Made by a program: the position numbers and the translations under genes
Shown here: positions 1 to 12,575 of the stretch, piece by piece
Position numbering within the stretch: the first letter of the stretch is position 1
Layout of the letters: each line of letters begins with the position of its first letter
NCBI GenBank assembly: GCA_001574975.1
Contig: KQ965751.1
Span: 331,805 to 395,804 of the forward strand
Direction: 5' to 3'
Source: Gonapodya prolifera JEL478
Lineage: Eukaryota; Monoblepharomycota; Monoblepharidomycetes; Monoblepharidales; Gonapodyaceae
Length of the DNA stretch: 64,000 bases
The notes under the pieces: model-generated
The model's input: the letters and a program-made list of their open reading frames with translations, nothing else
Told to the model about the DNA's origin: nothing
The model's database searches: none

Positions 1-2711
1 CTGGCACGACAGGAGTCCCACCGCCGCTTCCTTCAATTTCCGAGCCGGCCAGCGAGCCTCGCGAGCGATGCGATGGGGTCTTTCCGGCGCCCATCTGGAC
101 AAGCGGCACGCCACTGGGGCTGTACACAAGCGACGCGGTAGAGGTGTCGTCTTCGGACATTCCGCCCCGCATCGGCGTCGCGTGGGGCGAGCCGTCCCGT
201 CCCGGACTTGTTGGTGCAGCGCCGTACCCGCCAGGCCCGCGCGGCGGCGATCCGGGAATGGGCGCCGGGGCGTAGTAGTCATACAGGGCAGGGTCGGGCT
301 TTGTGATTGTTGGGGAGGGAAGTTTGGCCATCTCAGGAGGGAATTTAGCACCGGGTGAAGGGACGGTTTTGCTCGCGGTGGAGCGCGGCGAGCGAGGGTT
401 GTTGTTGTCTTCGTCGTCTGAGTCGTCGTCGTTGTCTTCTGACTTGCGCTGTGGGAGAACAGGCGGTGCGGGGGAAGGGGGAAAGTTTGGGTCAGAAGAC
501 GAGAGTAGCGCAGTGGCGGCGCACATACCTTGCGCGCCCGCACAAACACCACGGCCGCTGCGACAATCCCCACCGCCACACCCACACCAACCGCAATCCC
601 GACCACCGCCGGAATCGAAACACCCTGGTATACCCACCAACTACGTTAGTACCCTCTTCACAGACACCCCACACCTCACCCGTCAACTCACCCCACCACC
701 ACCCCCAACATTCGTCTGGGCCACCGCCGTAGCCGTCGGCTTCCCCGCTGTCTTTCCACCGCCGTTTCCTAGGATGACATCGACCTTCTCGACGCACCGA
801 CTCCCCGCGGGCGTGTTCTTCCCCGACACGGACGTGTTGACGGCCTGCAGTTCCTTGAAGATGAGGTCGGCGTACGAGGATGTGGGCAAGTTGGAGCAGG
901 GGATGTTGAGTTTGTCCAGGGAGACGTCGCGCAGGAAGATGGCGCCGAAGGTTGGGGTGGTGCGGACTGCGGGGGGAGGAACGGTGTGAGTGTGTGGAGG
1001 GGGAGGATGTTGTGAAGGGTTTGAGAAGATGGTACTTACGTGCTTGAATGAAGTTGTTGGTGTAGAAAGCCGTCACGTTCACGAAATCGCCTGCCTACAC
1101 ACAGAACCATCTTCGCGTCAGTCCCATCCCACCCTTCCCCGGCCCCGCCCCCCACCAAACCCACATTCCCCCCCACGACCCCTTCATACCCCCACCCCAC
1201 ATTGGGCAACTCCACTCCAAATTGCATCTTGTCCACCCCGCCAGCCCAATTACTCCACGCGTTCACGGCCGCGAAAAATGCGTCCGAGCCACCGGCCCAG
1301 GAACATGTGGTGTTGATGAAGGAGAGGACCATGTAGTCGATGAGGGTTGCGTTGGTGCCGAGCAGGGTCGAGCTGGAGGGGCCGAAGAAGGGCGAGGGGA
1401 AGGTGCAGCTGACGGTTGCTGGTGTGGGGTGTGCGTGAAGGGTGGTGGTGGTGAGGTAGGAAAGGAGGGCAACGGGCGCAGAAAACGCGGGGACCAAGAA
1501 CGGAACTCACCCGAAATAGACATATAGGTCGGCAACCCATAATAATCCGCCGGGCTGCTCACATTCCTCCAGGGGCTCGTATAATTCGCCAGGCCCGTCC
1601 CCGCGGGCACGTCCGCAACAACCTCGCCCGTCCCGTTCGCGGTCCACACTGTCCCGTTGTACACGATGGCGGTTCCGTTGAGCACGGCCGTGGCGTTTAC
1701 AGATGGTGTGGTGGGCGCGAGGGGGTCAATACCGTTCATGAGCGTGCGGAGGGTGGATACAAAGTTCGTATAGGCCGGGGCGGATTCGGTGGGGCTGCGA
1801 TTTGGTGTGATAGTAAGCGTCGTACTCACAATGGAACACCTTGACTTGACTCCTTCCCCCCCGCCCACCACTCACTTAACAACCTGCACATCCAACCCAT
1901 TCAACACCGCATCGTCGAACGGCCGCGGCGCGCCCTGGATCGTCCGGTCAAAGAACATGGAGTAGATCTGGTACGCAGACCGGTTGCCGTCGCTTGGTGT
2001 GAGCAGGTCCGCGGGTTTGGAGGCTGTGGTGGGTGGTGTGTGAGTTTGGTATTCCGCTCCAAGTGGATCGTTCGCCTCCGGCGGAATCCTCGGTCGGCGC
2101 TATCGCGCCTAGGCCTCGATGAGGGCCTCGGTCGGCGCTTATCGGCGCTTAGGCCTCGAAGTCCTCGATGCGCTCGCGGGTCAACTCACCCAACTGCAAC
2201 ACCACTCTGACCCCAACCCTCTGACACGCCTTAATATCCTTGCCAATCTGCGGACAATACAACAGCGTATACCCATTCGTCTTGCTCTCGTAACCCGTAT
2301 ACGCCTGGGCGCCCGAGAACGAGCAGTGGTTCGAAAAGTCGATTCCGGGCGCGTTCTTTGTGGAGAAGTGGGAAAAGATGCCCTGGATGTAGATTGTGGA
2401 GTATTTTTGGAGTTGGCAGACGGCGGCCAGTGTCGCTTCGGATTGGGCCGTGTCGAGTTGGGCGATGGTGTTTTGGCCCCAGTAGCCGACCATCTGCGTG
2501 GCGGTGAGGGTTGGGGTAACGTGGAGAGTGGGGCAGGAAGGTGAGGTGGGTGTGGATGGAGAGGCTGGGAGAAGCGAGTGCTCACTTGGAAAGGAGTTCC
2601 CTTATTGATGGTGTCTGGCGGTATTCGCGCATGGACGGGGGCAGCGACGAAAAGGAGTGCCATGAGGGAGAGCACAAGAAGCGAGAGAGTGTTTTTCTGC
2701 GTTGTTGGCAT
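1..2711 (-). CDS. GH18 chitinase-like type I membrane protein (pseudoenzyme), 3' end cut by window
   Basis: Seen: the first exon starts at ATG 2711 and encodes a signal peptide. Exon 2 (2493-2190) opens with MVGYWGQN, the start of class III GH18 chitinases. Exons 3 (2023-1876), 4 (1794-1511) and 5 (from 1418) continue the barrel, with many N-x-S/T sites. The block RPFDDAV is followed by NGLDVQVV where active GH18 enzymes have DGxDxDxE, so the catalytic Glu and a supporting Asp are missing. A transmembrane helix lies near 540-640. The exon from about 461 to the window edge encodes an acidic, Ser/Pro-rich cytoplasmic tail that runs off the window. Inference: a cell-surface chitin- or glycan-binding receptor-like protein, not an enzyme. 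Paralogous to the gene at 3419-6517, with matching intron positions for the first exons. The donor near 1180 is uncertain. Confidence 0.82.
2088..2163. repeat. 38-bp tandem duplication inside an intron
   Basis: Two imperfect 38-base units start at 2088 and 2126. Both contain CCTCGGTCGGCGCT and AGGCCTCGA. They lie in intron 2 (2189-2024) of the first GH18-like gene, so they do not affect its protein. Confidence 0.8.
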
Positions 2712-3418
2712 CGTGATGGGACGGGCGAAAGGGGAGACGCAAAGAAACCCAACCCGCGGGAAGGGACGGGAATGGAGCAATAACAGGCACCCATCGGCGC
2801 CATTCGAGTATTGAAGTAACAACACAAAGATTAAGCACAAATAGAAATGGGTCAGTCTCTTTGGCGTGCCCGATATGGAACCAAAAACGCACCGAGTCAC
2901 TCCCCCGTCGGCTTGCACATCCCATCGCCACCGCCACTCCGCCCATCGCTGCTGCCCCGCGTCTTCCCATCACTGTCTCCCGCGTGTGGCGCACTCTCCG
3001 CTGACTCTCCATGCGTGCGCCCGCTTTTTGGTTTGCAAGGGAAAGGGTGAGGACTGGCGTGGCGCATCGTCGGGTAAACCTCTGGCAAACTTGCACCCTC
3101 ACGCAGGTGGCGAAGACAATAATTTCAATTCTTTTGTACTCTACAAAATCTTTGTATTTACTGCACATACTCTCTGCGACCGAGAAATCAGACCAAGCAG
3201 ACCGCTTCCCGGGCTCACACATTCGCCATTGCGAATACATACGCAGCATCGTTGCAAATCTTCGAATTCAAAACGCTCTCTCTCAATGTGCCCTTTTCCC
3301 AAATGTTCGCAAACTATGCTGCATGGTGTGCAAATCTAACCTCGCTATTTTCATTAAAATCCAAGTACCTCCCACCTTGCCCAACCACCAACCACCAACC
3401 ACAACGCCGAACCCATCA
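2712..3418. other. Intergenic: upstream of one GH18-like gene, downstream of the other
   Basis: This stretch separates the start of the first GH18-like gene (2711, minus) from the stop of the second (3419, minus). It should hold the promoter of the first and the 3' UTR of the second. I see no coding signal, repeat or RNA gene in it. Confidence 0.6.
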
Positions 3419-6400
3419 TCACCTCCCCCCCTGCGCAGCCCTCCTCCGCTCCTCCATCGCCTTCATCAACGCCGCCTGAACTCCCCCTCCCCCACCTCCT
3501 CCAGCACCCGCACCGGGACTCGCTGGTGCTCCTGCACCTCCCACCATTGCGGCAGCACTCCCCTGTGTATTTGTCGACGCAAGCGACGCTAACGTCGTCT
3601 GACTACCCGACACAGGCACTGCTCCTGTTCCTGAGACTCGGACGGGCGACGGCGGTGCAACTGAAGAAAGGTTACCCGCCGCCACACCGGTACCGACTTT
3701 CTGATACACGTATCCCCTGGTCGTTTTCCGGCCCCTGTCCTCATCCTGTCCCATTGCTTGCGCTTGCGCCTGTGCCTTCCTCTGCACTTTCGCAACACCA
3801 ACACTCCCCCGTCCCACCAACGGCGCATCCTCCCCACTCCCGCCACTCGCCGCACTCGACGGCGGCCTCACTGTGGCCGCGAACCCCAAATCCGCCACCA
3901 CGACCGGAACAGGCATCGCCAGCACAGGCGGCTCGGCCATACGCGTCGTCGAGACCATCCCCACAGGGCCGCCCGCGTCACTCGTCAACGGTATCGAGGG
4001 CGACCGCGCAATCGCACCCCCAAGCACGGGGGAGGACGTCGACGTGCGTCCCAACGAAGGCGCCCCCGGGGACCCGACGCGGGCCGGGGGTGTGGCCGCG
4101 AGCGGGTACGGCGATTGCCGAGTCAGCGTGGACGTGGACGCGGACGCGGCGCCGGCTGTGGGTGTTTTTTTGAGTGGGAATGTGGGTGTTCCCGCGGGGG
4201 AGGGCGGGTTGGTGGAGGGAAGCGATGAGGGGTCTACGAGGGCGCGCATCTCGGTCATGCTGCCCAGGGATCCGGACGGGTCGGGGCCGCGGTCGCGTTT
4301 GGATCGCTTCTTGGACGGTTTTGAAGGTGCGGGGGCCGGTTTCGCGTCGCCGTTGGTGGACCCTGCGTCGGAGTCGTCGTCTTTTGTGCGGGCCTGGTGG
4401 GTTGGTCGGCGCGGCGCGTCAGCAACGATGTTGCCAAGCCGGTGGAAGAGAGAAAGCAAGGGCACTCACATAAACGGACCGGTAGGTCACGAACGCCGCC
4501 CCCCCAATCACCGCCACACCCGCAAGTCCTCCGACCGCAATCCCCGCAATAGCGCCCGTGGTCAACCCACCCCCCGACGTCGCAGCCGGTGTCGCAACGG
4601 GGCTCACAGGCCCCGCCGGCCGGCCCGTCCCGTTGCCCCTGCCCTGCACCACGATACTGTCCTTCCACACGCACTGCTTCCCCACGGGCGTGTTCGTCCC
4701 GTCGGCGGTCGTGTTGAAGGATGTGAGGTCGGTGTAGAGGAGGTCGACGTACCGCGATGTGACGAGGGTGGAAGGGGCGGTGCAGGGGAGGTTGAGTTGG
4801 TCGAAGGAGGAGTCGTATAGGGAGACGGCGGTGAATTTGGATACGGTGCGCAGGCGGGGGATGAGGGAGGCGGAGTAGAAGAAGGTGGTGTTGATGAATG
4901 TGTTGGGCTGGGATGGTACGGTGGGAGGTGGAAGAGGCATTATCAACGGGCGTCCGGTGTGGCAATTGTGTAACTAAACGTATCAGCTCACATCCGACTC
5001 CGTAAACGCCTCATACCCCCAACCCATATTGGGCAACTGCGCCGCAAACTCCAACTTATCCACGCCCGCAACCCAGTTGCTCCAACTCTGCAGGTTCGCC
5101 CAGAATCCGTCCTGGTTCGCCCACGTGCAGTTGGCGCCGTGGCGGTATGATACGAGCAGGTAGTCGAATTTTGTGGGGACCACGGAGAGGAGCGTATTGT
5201 TGGAGGGGCCCAGGATGGGGTCGGGGAGGTCGCACCCGGTGAGGGTTGCTTGGGGGGTCGGTGCGGTGGTGCGGTGAGCGTGCTACGACTGCGAGACTAG
5301 CGATGCGATATCGCAAACTCACCAGACAATGTAAACGTCGTCGGCAGCCTATAATAATCCACCGGATTCGACACATTGGTCCACGGCGTGGTCTGCGGCG
5401 TCCAACCTGTGATGTTCCCCGTCACGACTTGCCCACCTCTTCCCACCGTCGCGTTTCCGGCAGCAGTGCCGTTGGTGCCGTTGGTGCCAGAGGGGGTGGC
5501 GATCCAGGCGGTTCCATTGAATACGGCGGGGATGCCTGTGTTTCATGGAGGCCGTGGTATGGTTGGTTCAAGTGGTGGGAAAAAAGGGTACAACGGACTA
5601 ACCTGATACGTTCGCAGCGGTCCCAGACAAGGGAGGTGGGTCCTGTCGGTTGAACAGCGCTCGAAGCGTGTTCACAAATGCGCGGTATCCGTCCTGGGAC
5701 TCAGTGATACTGATGGCCAACAACGACCATTGAAGCATTAGCATGTGCGGCTAATGGAATCACTGGCCGATATAAACTCACTTGAGCTGCATGTCGAGCC
5801 CATCAAACACTGCATCGTCAAAGGGGCGCGGGTCTCCCGGAACGGTACGGTCGAAGAACATGGAGTATATTTGGTACGCTGACCGGTTTCCGTCGGATTC
5901 CGAGAGCAGGGTGACCGTTTTCGGGGCTGGAAGGGTCCATTGCATCGGTGGCCCATTCACAAACAGGCATCACAAGCTCCACTCACAAAGCGTCAACACA
6001 ACCCTCCTCCCGACTCTCTGGCACGCCTTGATATCCTTGGCGATATCGGAGCAATGCAAAAGAGTGTAACCGTTGGTCTTTGTCTCGTACCCGGGGTACG
6101 CGAACGCCCCGCCAAACGAGCAGTGGGAGCTGAAATCCATCGATGGCGCTCCCTTGGTCGCGAAGTGGTCCAGGAGGTACCCGACGTGGATGGTGGCATA
6201 GGGAGTCAGCTGGCATGTTGATGCGAGGGTGCCTTCCACTTTGGAAGTGTCGAGCGAGGCCACGCGGTTCTGCCCCCAGAAGCCGATGAGCTGGGCGGGA
6301 GGGAAGGTACGATTGCGGGAGGGGAGAAGAAGGGGAAGCGTGATGAGATGGGGCCTGATGGGCCTTGGAAGACAAGGGGGTTTCCACCAACCTGGTACGG

Positions 6401-6517
6401 TGACCGGGGGTTTGTGATGTCCGTTGGCAGAAGACCCAGCGAGAGCTCTGCCAGGAGAGCTACGCAGAGGACGTGGACTGTCCAGGTGCGAAACGGGGGC
6501 GAACTGTTTCTGGCCAT
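3419..6517 (-). CDS. GH18 chitinase-like type I membrane protein (pseudoenzyme), complete
   Basis: Eight exons close in frame to 854 aa: 6517-6392, 6290-5987, 5926-5782, 5709-5603, 5535-5323, 5248-4992, 4907-4470 and 4393-3419. Residues 1-30 form a signal peptide. Residues 43 to about 430 match yeast-type class III GH18 chitinases (LIGFWGQN; YSMFFDRT; RPFDDAVFDG; LPNMGWGYE). The catalytic DGxDxDxE reads DGLDMQLN at residues 185-192, with the last codon split by an intron; the third Asp is Gln and the catalytic Glu is Asn. A transmembrane helix lies near residues 500-530. A tail of about 325 residues, rich in Ser/Thr/Pro/Ala, follows. Family knowledge: that Glu is the proton donor, so hydrolysis is unlikely. 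Inference: a glycan-binding sensor or wall anchor. An upstream in-frame ATG also exists, but 6517 sits directly before the signal peptide. Confidence 0.88.
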
Positions 6518-7001
6518 GAGTGCATGAAGGAGTGCGAAGCCTTCTGACGTCCTGCGCCACGCGGGTGGGGAAAAGCTGTGCATGTGGTTTTTTGACAATG
6601 CGGCAAATGACGTTTTTATTTCACCGGCATCCTAACTCACTCGATATCTTTATTTATTGTGGACGGCCGAAATCGATATATTGGGACGTGTCGGTTTTGT
6701 TTTGGGAAGTCGACGGCCAAGCATTCCCGGCACCTCCGACCTACTTCATGCCATTTACGGAAGCCAAGAATGTGAACAAATCAAAGACACTTCAGCATGA
6801 TCCCAGCGCGTAACCTGCTACCAAATCGAGGTTCATCCAATCGAGGTGATCGAAAGCTCGACCGATCATCGCTCTTTCTTAGTTTCATGCAAATCTTGGA
6901 GACGAATAAAAAGGACGTGCAGAACCACACATAAAATGACCATTACTTGATGACAATCACAGCTGCTGGAAAGGCCTATTCGATCGGTCCACTCGGTCCA
7001 C
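6518..7001. other. Intergenic region, no gene seen
   Basis: This lies between the start of the second GH18-like gene and the stop of the MFS transporter gene, both on the minus strand. It presumably carries the GH18-like promoter. No coding, repeat or RNA signal was recognised. Confidence 0.55.
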
Positions 7002-8686
7002 TCATCGCATACCCACCCAACACACCGCCATCGCCACATTCAGCGCCAAACATATGGGCGCAATCGTCCACACGCCCGCCGACTGCGCGAGCAGGCCCAC
7101 AACCCAGGGCACGAACGCCCCGCCGACGTTCCCTCCCGCCACTACAAGGGCAAGACTCGCACTCATCAGGTGGTCCAGTTTATGATTTGTGATCTCGTCC
7201 GCCACGACGGCGATAGCCGTGGGGAAAAGGGGGCCTTGCCCCAACCCGGCGAGGAGAAGCCCGAGGCCGTTCACCGGGATGCTGTTGAACGCCCACACGA
7301 GTGCGATCCCGATGAGACTCATGACCATGTACAGGTATGGGGAGCGGTACTGTCCCAGGCGGTGCGTGAGCGGGACGAACAATATACGGGAGATGACGAG
7401 CCCGGACCAGAACAGGGAGACGAGGGGCCCGAGGGTGGAGAGGGGAGCGGGGCGGTAGGCGGAGAGGAAGGTGAATATCTGGTTGAGGGGGTTGGGCCAG
7501 GTGAGTGGTAGGGGGCGCGAGGGGGATACGGAGGGGACTTACCCATTGCCCGATAGATACTTCGCATCCAACATACACAAAGAGAAATACTGTGCCGACC
7601 CAGACGTGTCGTTTTCGGATCGCAGAAAGGTATTTTTGGGATGATGAAAGCTCCACAAGGACTTGACTGGCAGGTGAGTCCGAGGACTCCTTGGACTTAG
7701 CCGTCTCGACGGGCTCCGCGTCTTCCAAAGGGATGGCATCAGATTGCACGTCGGAGGCGCCTTTCGTCTCCACACTTTCAGCTGCAGGTACGTGATCATC
7801 CAACAGCGTGACGGAAGTTGCGCTGCCACTCCCTTCTGTGCGACCTGACTCAGAATCCGCTAGCTTCTTTCGTCCCCAAGGGGTCAGATACGCCCCAGCA
7901 ACGAACAGGCCAATATACGTCCCTATCCCAATCCACACAATATACGCCGCCCTCCACGTATGCAAGTACGACACGTCTGGCGGACACGAATCCCCCGGCG
8001 TTCCAGCCTCCCCTTGGCCTACATTACACCCTCCCGCGATCAGTATGCTCGTTACGACAGGTGGGCCAATGAGCCCCCCGACCCCGAAAAAGGCGTGGGT
8101 GTAGTTGAGCACGACAGTCGAGAGTGGAGCGGGGAAGAGGAGGGAGACGGTGTTGATTCCGTTGTCGATGAAGCAGAGGGAGAAGCCGAGGAGGATAAAC
8201 GTGGGGAGGGCGACGCCGAAGGGGGTGGGAGAGGCGAGGAGGCAGTATGCTGGAAGATGGGAGGGGGACCGTCAGTGTGACGTTTTTGGGGTTTCGTTCG
8301 GGCTCCTCACCTGCCATCGTCGAGGCAATCCCGTAACACACAGCCCCCACCACCCCCAATCTATCTGCAAACCATCCTTGCAGGAACGAGCTTATCACGA
8401 ATCCCGCACTCGACATGATGTACACAAGAGATGCCAGCCCTTCGGAGACGCCATGGGTGTTCCGGAAGAAGGGCAGGACGATACCGAACCCGGAGTCGTT
8501 AATTCCCAGCACGAGGGCGACTTGGAAGACGCCTGGAGGAGGGAAACGACGGAAAGGTGGGAGGCGGAGTGGTCGATCGCGCTGATAGGAAGGGGAACGG
8601 AACGGGAGCCGAAAGTGCTCACCAAGGATTTGGAGGACTGTCCGTAAGCCTCCTGTACGGACTTGGTTCCAGGATTCTGCCCACAT
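7002..8686 (-). CDS. Major facilitator superfamily transporter (FHS/BSC6-like), intact
   Basis: Four exons (8686-8623, 8532-8311, 8249-7543, 7478-7002) close in frame to 489 aa. The chain is strongly hydrophobic, with about twelve membrane segments: 6 before and 6 after a long acidic Ser/Glu-rich cytoplasmic loop (about residues 210-290). Motifs include GWFADRLGVVGA (the loop 2-3 signature position) and GQGPLFPTAIAV in the second half. The layout resembles fungal FHS or 'bypass of stop codon 6'-type MFS carriers, whose substrates are mostly unknown. The start is the only ATG in frame with the first exon. A decayed tandem copy lies directly upstream at 8940-10607. Confidence 0.85.
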
Positions 8687-8939
8687 CGCGGCGGGAGGGC
8701 AAGGGCAGTCTCGTCACGGAGGATGGCGACAACCGTACTTGATTTCACATTTAGCCGGTTTTGCCGGAGCCACATAATGACCATAAAATTTTTGGGGTGT
8801 TGAGAACGCGGATAGCTCCTTTTTAATTTCTTGTGTGTCTTGGTGACGAATGACAAGTAGGTGATGAATGACATGTAAATGTTTGTTATTTAATGACAAT
8901 TCTGTACTGCTGCTGGAAAGGCCTATTCAACCTATAAAT

Positions 8940-10607
8940 TCATCTCATTCCCACCCAACAAACCGCCATTGACACATCAACGCCAGGCATATGGGCGCAA
9001 TTGCCCACACACCAGCCGACTGTGCGAGCAAGCCCAACAATCCAAGGGACAAACGCGTCTCCAACGTTCCCTCCAGCCACTACAAGCGCTAAACTCGCAG
9101 CCATCAAGTGGTTCGACTTTTTTTTGGAAATCTCGCTCGGCACAATGGTGATGGCAGTCGGATAAAGGGGACCTTGCCCAAGCCCTGCCAGAAGAAGTCC
9201 CAGCGCGTTCACCGGACTGTTGGTAAAGGCCCACACGAGTGCGATGCCCAGGAGGCTCATGGCCATGTATAAATAGGCAGTGCGGTATTGACCCAGGCGA
9301 AGAGTGAGGGGAACAAAGAGGATACGGGAGATAACAAGGCCGGACCAGAAGAGGGATACGAGAGGACCAACGGTGAAGAGCGGCAAGGGCCGATACGCAG
9401 AGAGAAATGTGAAGATCTGGTCGCGGTGGAATCGTGAGAAAATGATAAGTTCAGGAGAGTGACTCATATTGGGGCACTTACCCATTCCCAATCGACACTT
9501 CACATCCCACGTACACGAAAAGAAATATTGTGCCAACCCAGACGTGTCGCTTGAGGATTGAGGCTAGGTATTCTTGCGAAGAGGAATTCTCCACAACGAC
9601 CTGACTGGAAGGGTGTCCGGAGATTCTTTGGATGTTGCCGCCATTTTGGCAGTTCGCTTTACATCTCCCAACGCGACGGTATCAAGTTGGACGTCAGAGA
9701 CGTCTTTTGCCTCAAAACTTCCGCCTGTGGGAACGTGACCATCCAGCAGGGGGAGGAGGTTGCGCTTCCACTCACATCTGCGGGAACTGATTCAGAGTCC
9801 GCCAATTTCTTCCGGCCCCAAGGGGTCAGGTATGCTCCAACGACGAACAGAAAAATATACGTCCCTATCCCAATCCAGACGATGTATGCAGCCCTCCACG
9901 TATGCAAGTACGACACATCAGGTGGGCAGGAGTCCCCCGGTGTTCCAGCCTCTCCCGCTTGGCCCACATTACAGCCTCCAGCGATCAATAAGCTCGTTAC
10001 AGCAGAAGGGCCGATGAGGTCTCCGACTCCAAAGAGGGCATGCGTATAGTTGAGAACGGCCGTGAAGAGGGGAACCGGAAAGAAGAGGGACGTGGTATTG
10101 ATTCCGTTGTCGATGAAGCACAGGGAGAAGCCCAGAAGGACGAAGGTGGGTAGAGCAACGGCGAAGGGTATTGGAGAAGCGAGCAGACAGTAGGCTGGCC
10201 AATGAGACGTGAAAATTTGGGGGTTTTGTGAGGTTGCCGCAGTTCTTTCCTCACCTCCCATTATGGATCCGATCTCGTAGCACACGGCGCCAACTACACC
10301 AAGTCTATCTGTAAACCATCCTTGTAGGAACGAACTTATGATAAAGCCGGCGCTCGACATGACGTAAACAAGTGAGGGAGGCCCTGTGATACGCCGTGAG
10401 TGTTGCGGAAGAAGGGAAGCACGATACCGAACCCGGAATCGCTGATTCCTACTACGAGAGCGACCTGGAAGACTCCTGGTGCGGGAAATGGCGGAAGGTG
10501 GAGCGGACGATCGCGCAGAAGAACAGGAATGCGAAGCACTCACCGATGATTTGGAGGACAGTCCGCAATCCGCCCGTTCGGACTTGTTTCCATGATTCTG
10601 CCCACAT
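8940..10607 (-). pseudogene. Decayed tandem copy of the MFS transporter
   Basis: This has the same exon layout as the gene at 7002-8686, starting with MWAESWKQVRTGG at 10607 and ending with the same CWVGMR terminus at 8940. Compared with the intact copy I count single-base indels near 10380 (exon 2), near 9770 and 9610 (loop in exon 3), and a plus-one/minus-one pair near 9035-8975 (last exon). No single frame crosses the gene. Splice sites are mostly kept. It is best read as a duplicated gene losing function. Clustered sequencing errors are the alternative, but the neighbouring copy has none. Confidence 0.8.
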
Positions 10608-10934
10608 TGCGGCAGGTGTTCGGAAATCTTATCCATGGGCTTGGACGTCGTCCACGGTTCTTCCTTTGGCGGTTTTGCCGGAGCCCTCCGCTCCTCCGAC
10701 CTGCTTCGACGCAGTCACGTGTTCTGCTTCGCTATTTCCATTTCCAGTCTATGAAGTCTTTTCGTGCTTTCCTGCGCCAGGTTGTCTGCTCAGGCGTTGC
10801 CGCTTTGCCACCGTCAATGGGCAGACTCGTCTTCGCCAACGAACATTCTTCACCGGACGTGGATTTAAACCTTCTCGGGGTCACTGTGAAATACCATTCC
10901 AATCTTGCACCGCAAGATCCCGCCTGTTCTTCCA

Positions 10935-12271
10935 ATGGCCGCACCAACGCTCCATCCCAGCATCACCCGAGTCGATTGCCCGAACTTCTTCCAACCTGAT
11001 CCGGACCCGACCAGCTACTCATTCGCGGACTACACCGCAGCCCCGTTCCCAAAGCATGGTATTCTCTCCCATGCCGGATGGATGCTCTATACTCCCGCTA
11101 TGACGCTCATGTTTGGGCTCAGTGAGTGCATCCGGCGCAACCCATTGGATCGATCGAACGCTGACCCGATTGCTCACTCACACCAGCATTCCGCTACCTC
11201 GAATCATCCATCCGCCGCCACCCAACCTACCGCGCCCTATCCCCCTCCAAACTCCACTCCGCCGCCCTCCACCTCTCCAACATCATCTTCTACACGCTCG
11301 CGCTCGCCGTGCACACGTACACGCTCTGGCCCGACTTCTTCCCTTACTATTTCACACAGGGCGAGTCATACTTTGTTTTTCGAAATCCGGGCAAGGCGTG
11401 GGGACTCATGTTTGGTGGTGCTACGTATATGGCGACGTTGTTGTGGGATGTTTCGGCTCGACAAGGTGAGACTGGACGGTATGAGGGACACGTCCTCTCG
11501 CTTCAAACGTTGTTCGTTCCCTTTACGCAGGAATCGACGCGTCGATGGTCATTCACCACATCGGCAGCATGGCCGTCATATCCATGATCGCTGAGACTGG
11601 ATGGGGGCTTGAATACGGAGTAGCCGCCGGTAAGCTTCAGCGCTTACGTTCACACAACTCAAGCCTACCTGACTTCGATTCGTCACGCTGGTCACTGCGC
11701 AGGCTACGTCACTTTCATCGAACAACCCATCGACCTCGCCTTCCTCCTCTACGCACTTCGACACCCCCTAACCCTCCCCATCATGCAATTCGCCACCCCT
11801 TATTTCGTCATGATCAAGCTCCTCGGTGGATTTATGCTCGCCGTGATCCTCTACCGCCAATGGACAGCCATGCCCGTCGTGGCGCGCGTGCTTTACTTGG
11901 CAGTCCTGGCGGGGACAGCGGCTGCACAAGTTCATACCGCGGTCGTGTTGGCGGGGATGTGTAAGAGGATCGAGGAGAGGGGGATCAGTGGGATGACGAG
12001 CGAGAAGTCATTGGCGAGGATTCCGGAAGAGGATGTGCTTATGCCCATGAGCGTGACGGGCAGTTTGACTCCGGCTCCGGGTCACGCAAACGGTGGGGCG
12101 CACAAGCAGATACTTTTACCCTCGAGGATTGTGGTGAAGGCGAAACCGCATCGCCGGGCTGTTCTCATCGATACGTCGTCCTCGTCAATGCTTCTGTACG
12201 ACCAGGACTCTCCTACGACGGCCGTTAGTGAGAGTACTGCGATTTTTTTCGAGGCGAAGAAGGTTGAGTGA
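10935..12271 (+). CDS. Multipass membrane protein, TLC-domain-like
   Basis: Four exons (10935-11121, 11187-11465, 11531-11629, 11703-12271) close in frame to 377 aa. There are about seven hydrophobic segments. A His pair sits inside one of them (MVIHHIGSM), followed by an acidic/Pro segment and more helices, which resembles TLC-domain proteins (TRAM/LAG1/CLN8 and the TMEM56 group) involved in lipid handling in the ER or plasma membrane. The last 120 residues are a soluble Ser/Thr-rich tail. Convergent with the O-methyltransferase gene. The TLC assignment rests on topology and the His pair only; another multipass family is possible. Confidence 0.62.
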
Positions 12272-12575
12272 GGTAGTCGCGCGGTGGAGCAGAGTAACAG
12301 AAGTCCTTGTCGAGCAGCTGTTAATTGTGCGCTCCTTTTTGATCATGATACCCATGATATAGGCAGAAAATATGAATGAAGTAAGAACTTGTATAAAACC
12401 ATCGAACTTCATTCAAGAGCGCAGGGGGGGTTTAAATCGTTGGTCTTGAACTCATTGCATTGAAGCAGTTCACTTGGTGCATTTCACACACACACACACA
12501 TACATTTGAATTGGAAGGGTGGCGTTACATTTTTATGATGATTCTTATCGGACCAGCCGTGGGACGTGGAAGCGG
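12272..12575. other. Convergent intergenic spacer
   Basis: This is the 3' spacer between the TLC-like gene (plus) and the O-methyltransferase gene (minus). It holds a short CA run at about 12486-12500 and nothing else recognisable. Confidence 0.6.

Noticed and set aside
303-1871. Several long open frames on both strands over the first GH18-like gene
   Set aside because: They are GC-rich shadows in the wrong frame or antisense. The spliced minus-strand model explains the region with conserved motifs and intron signals.
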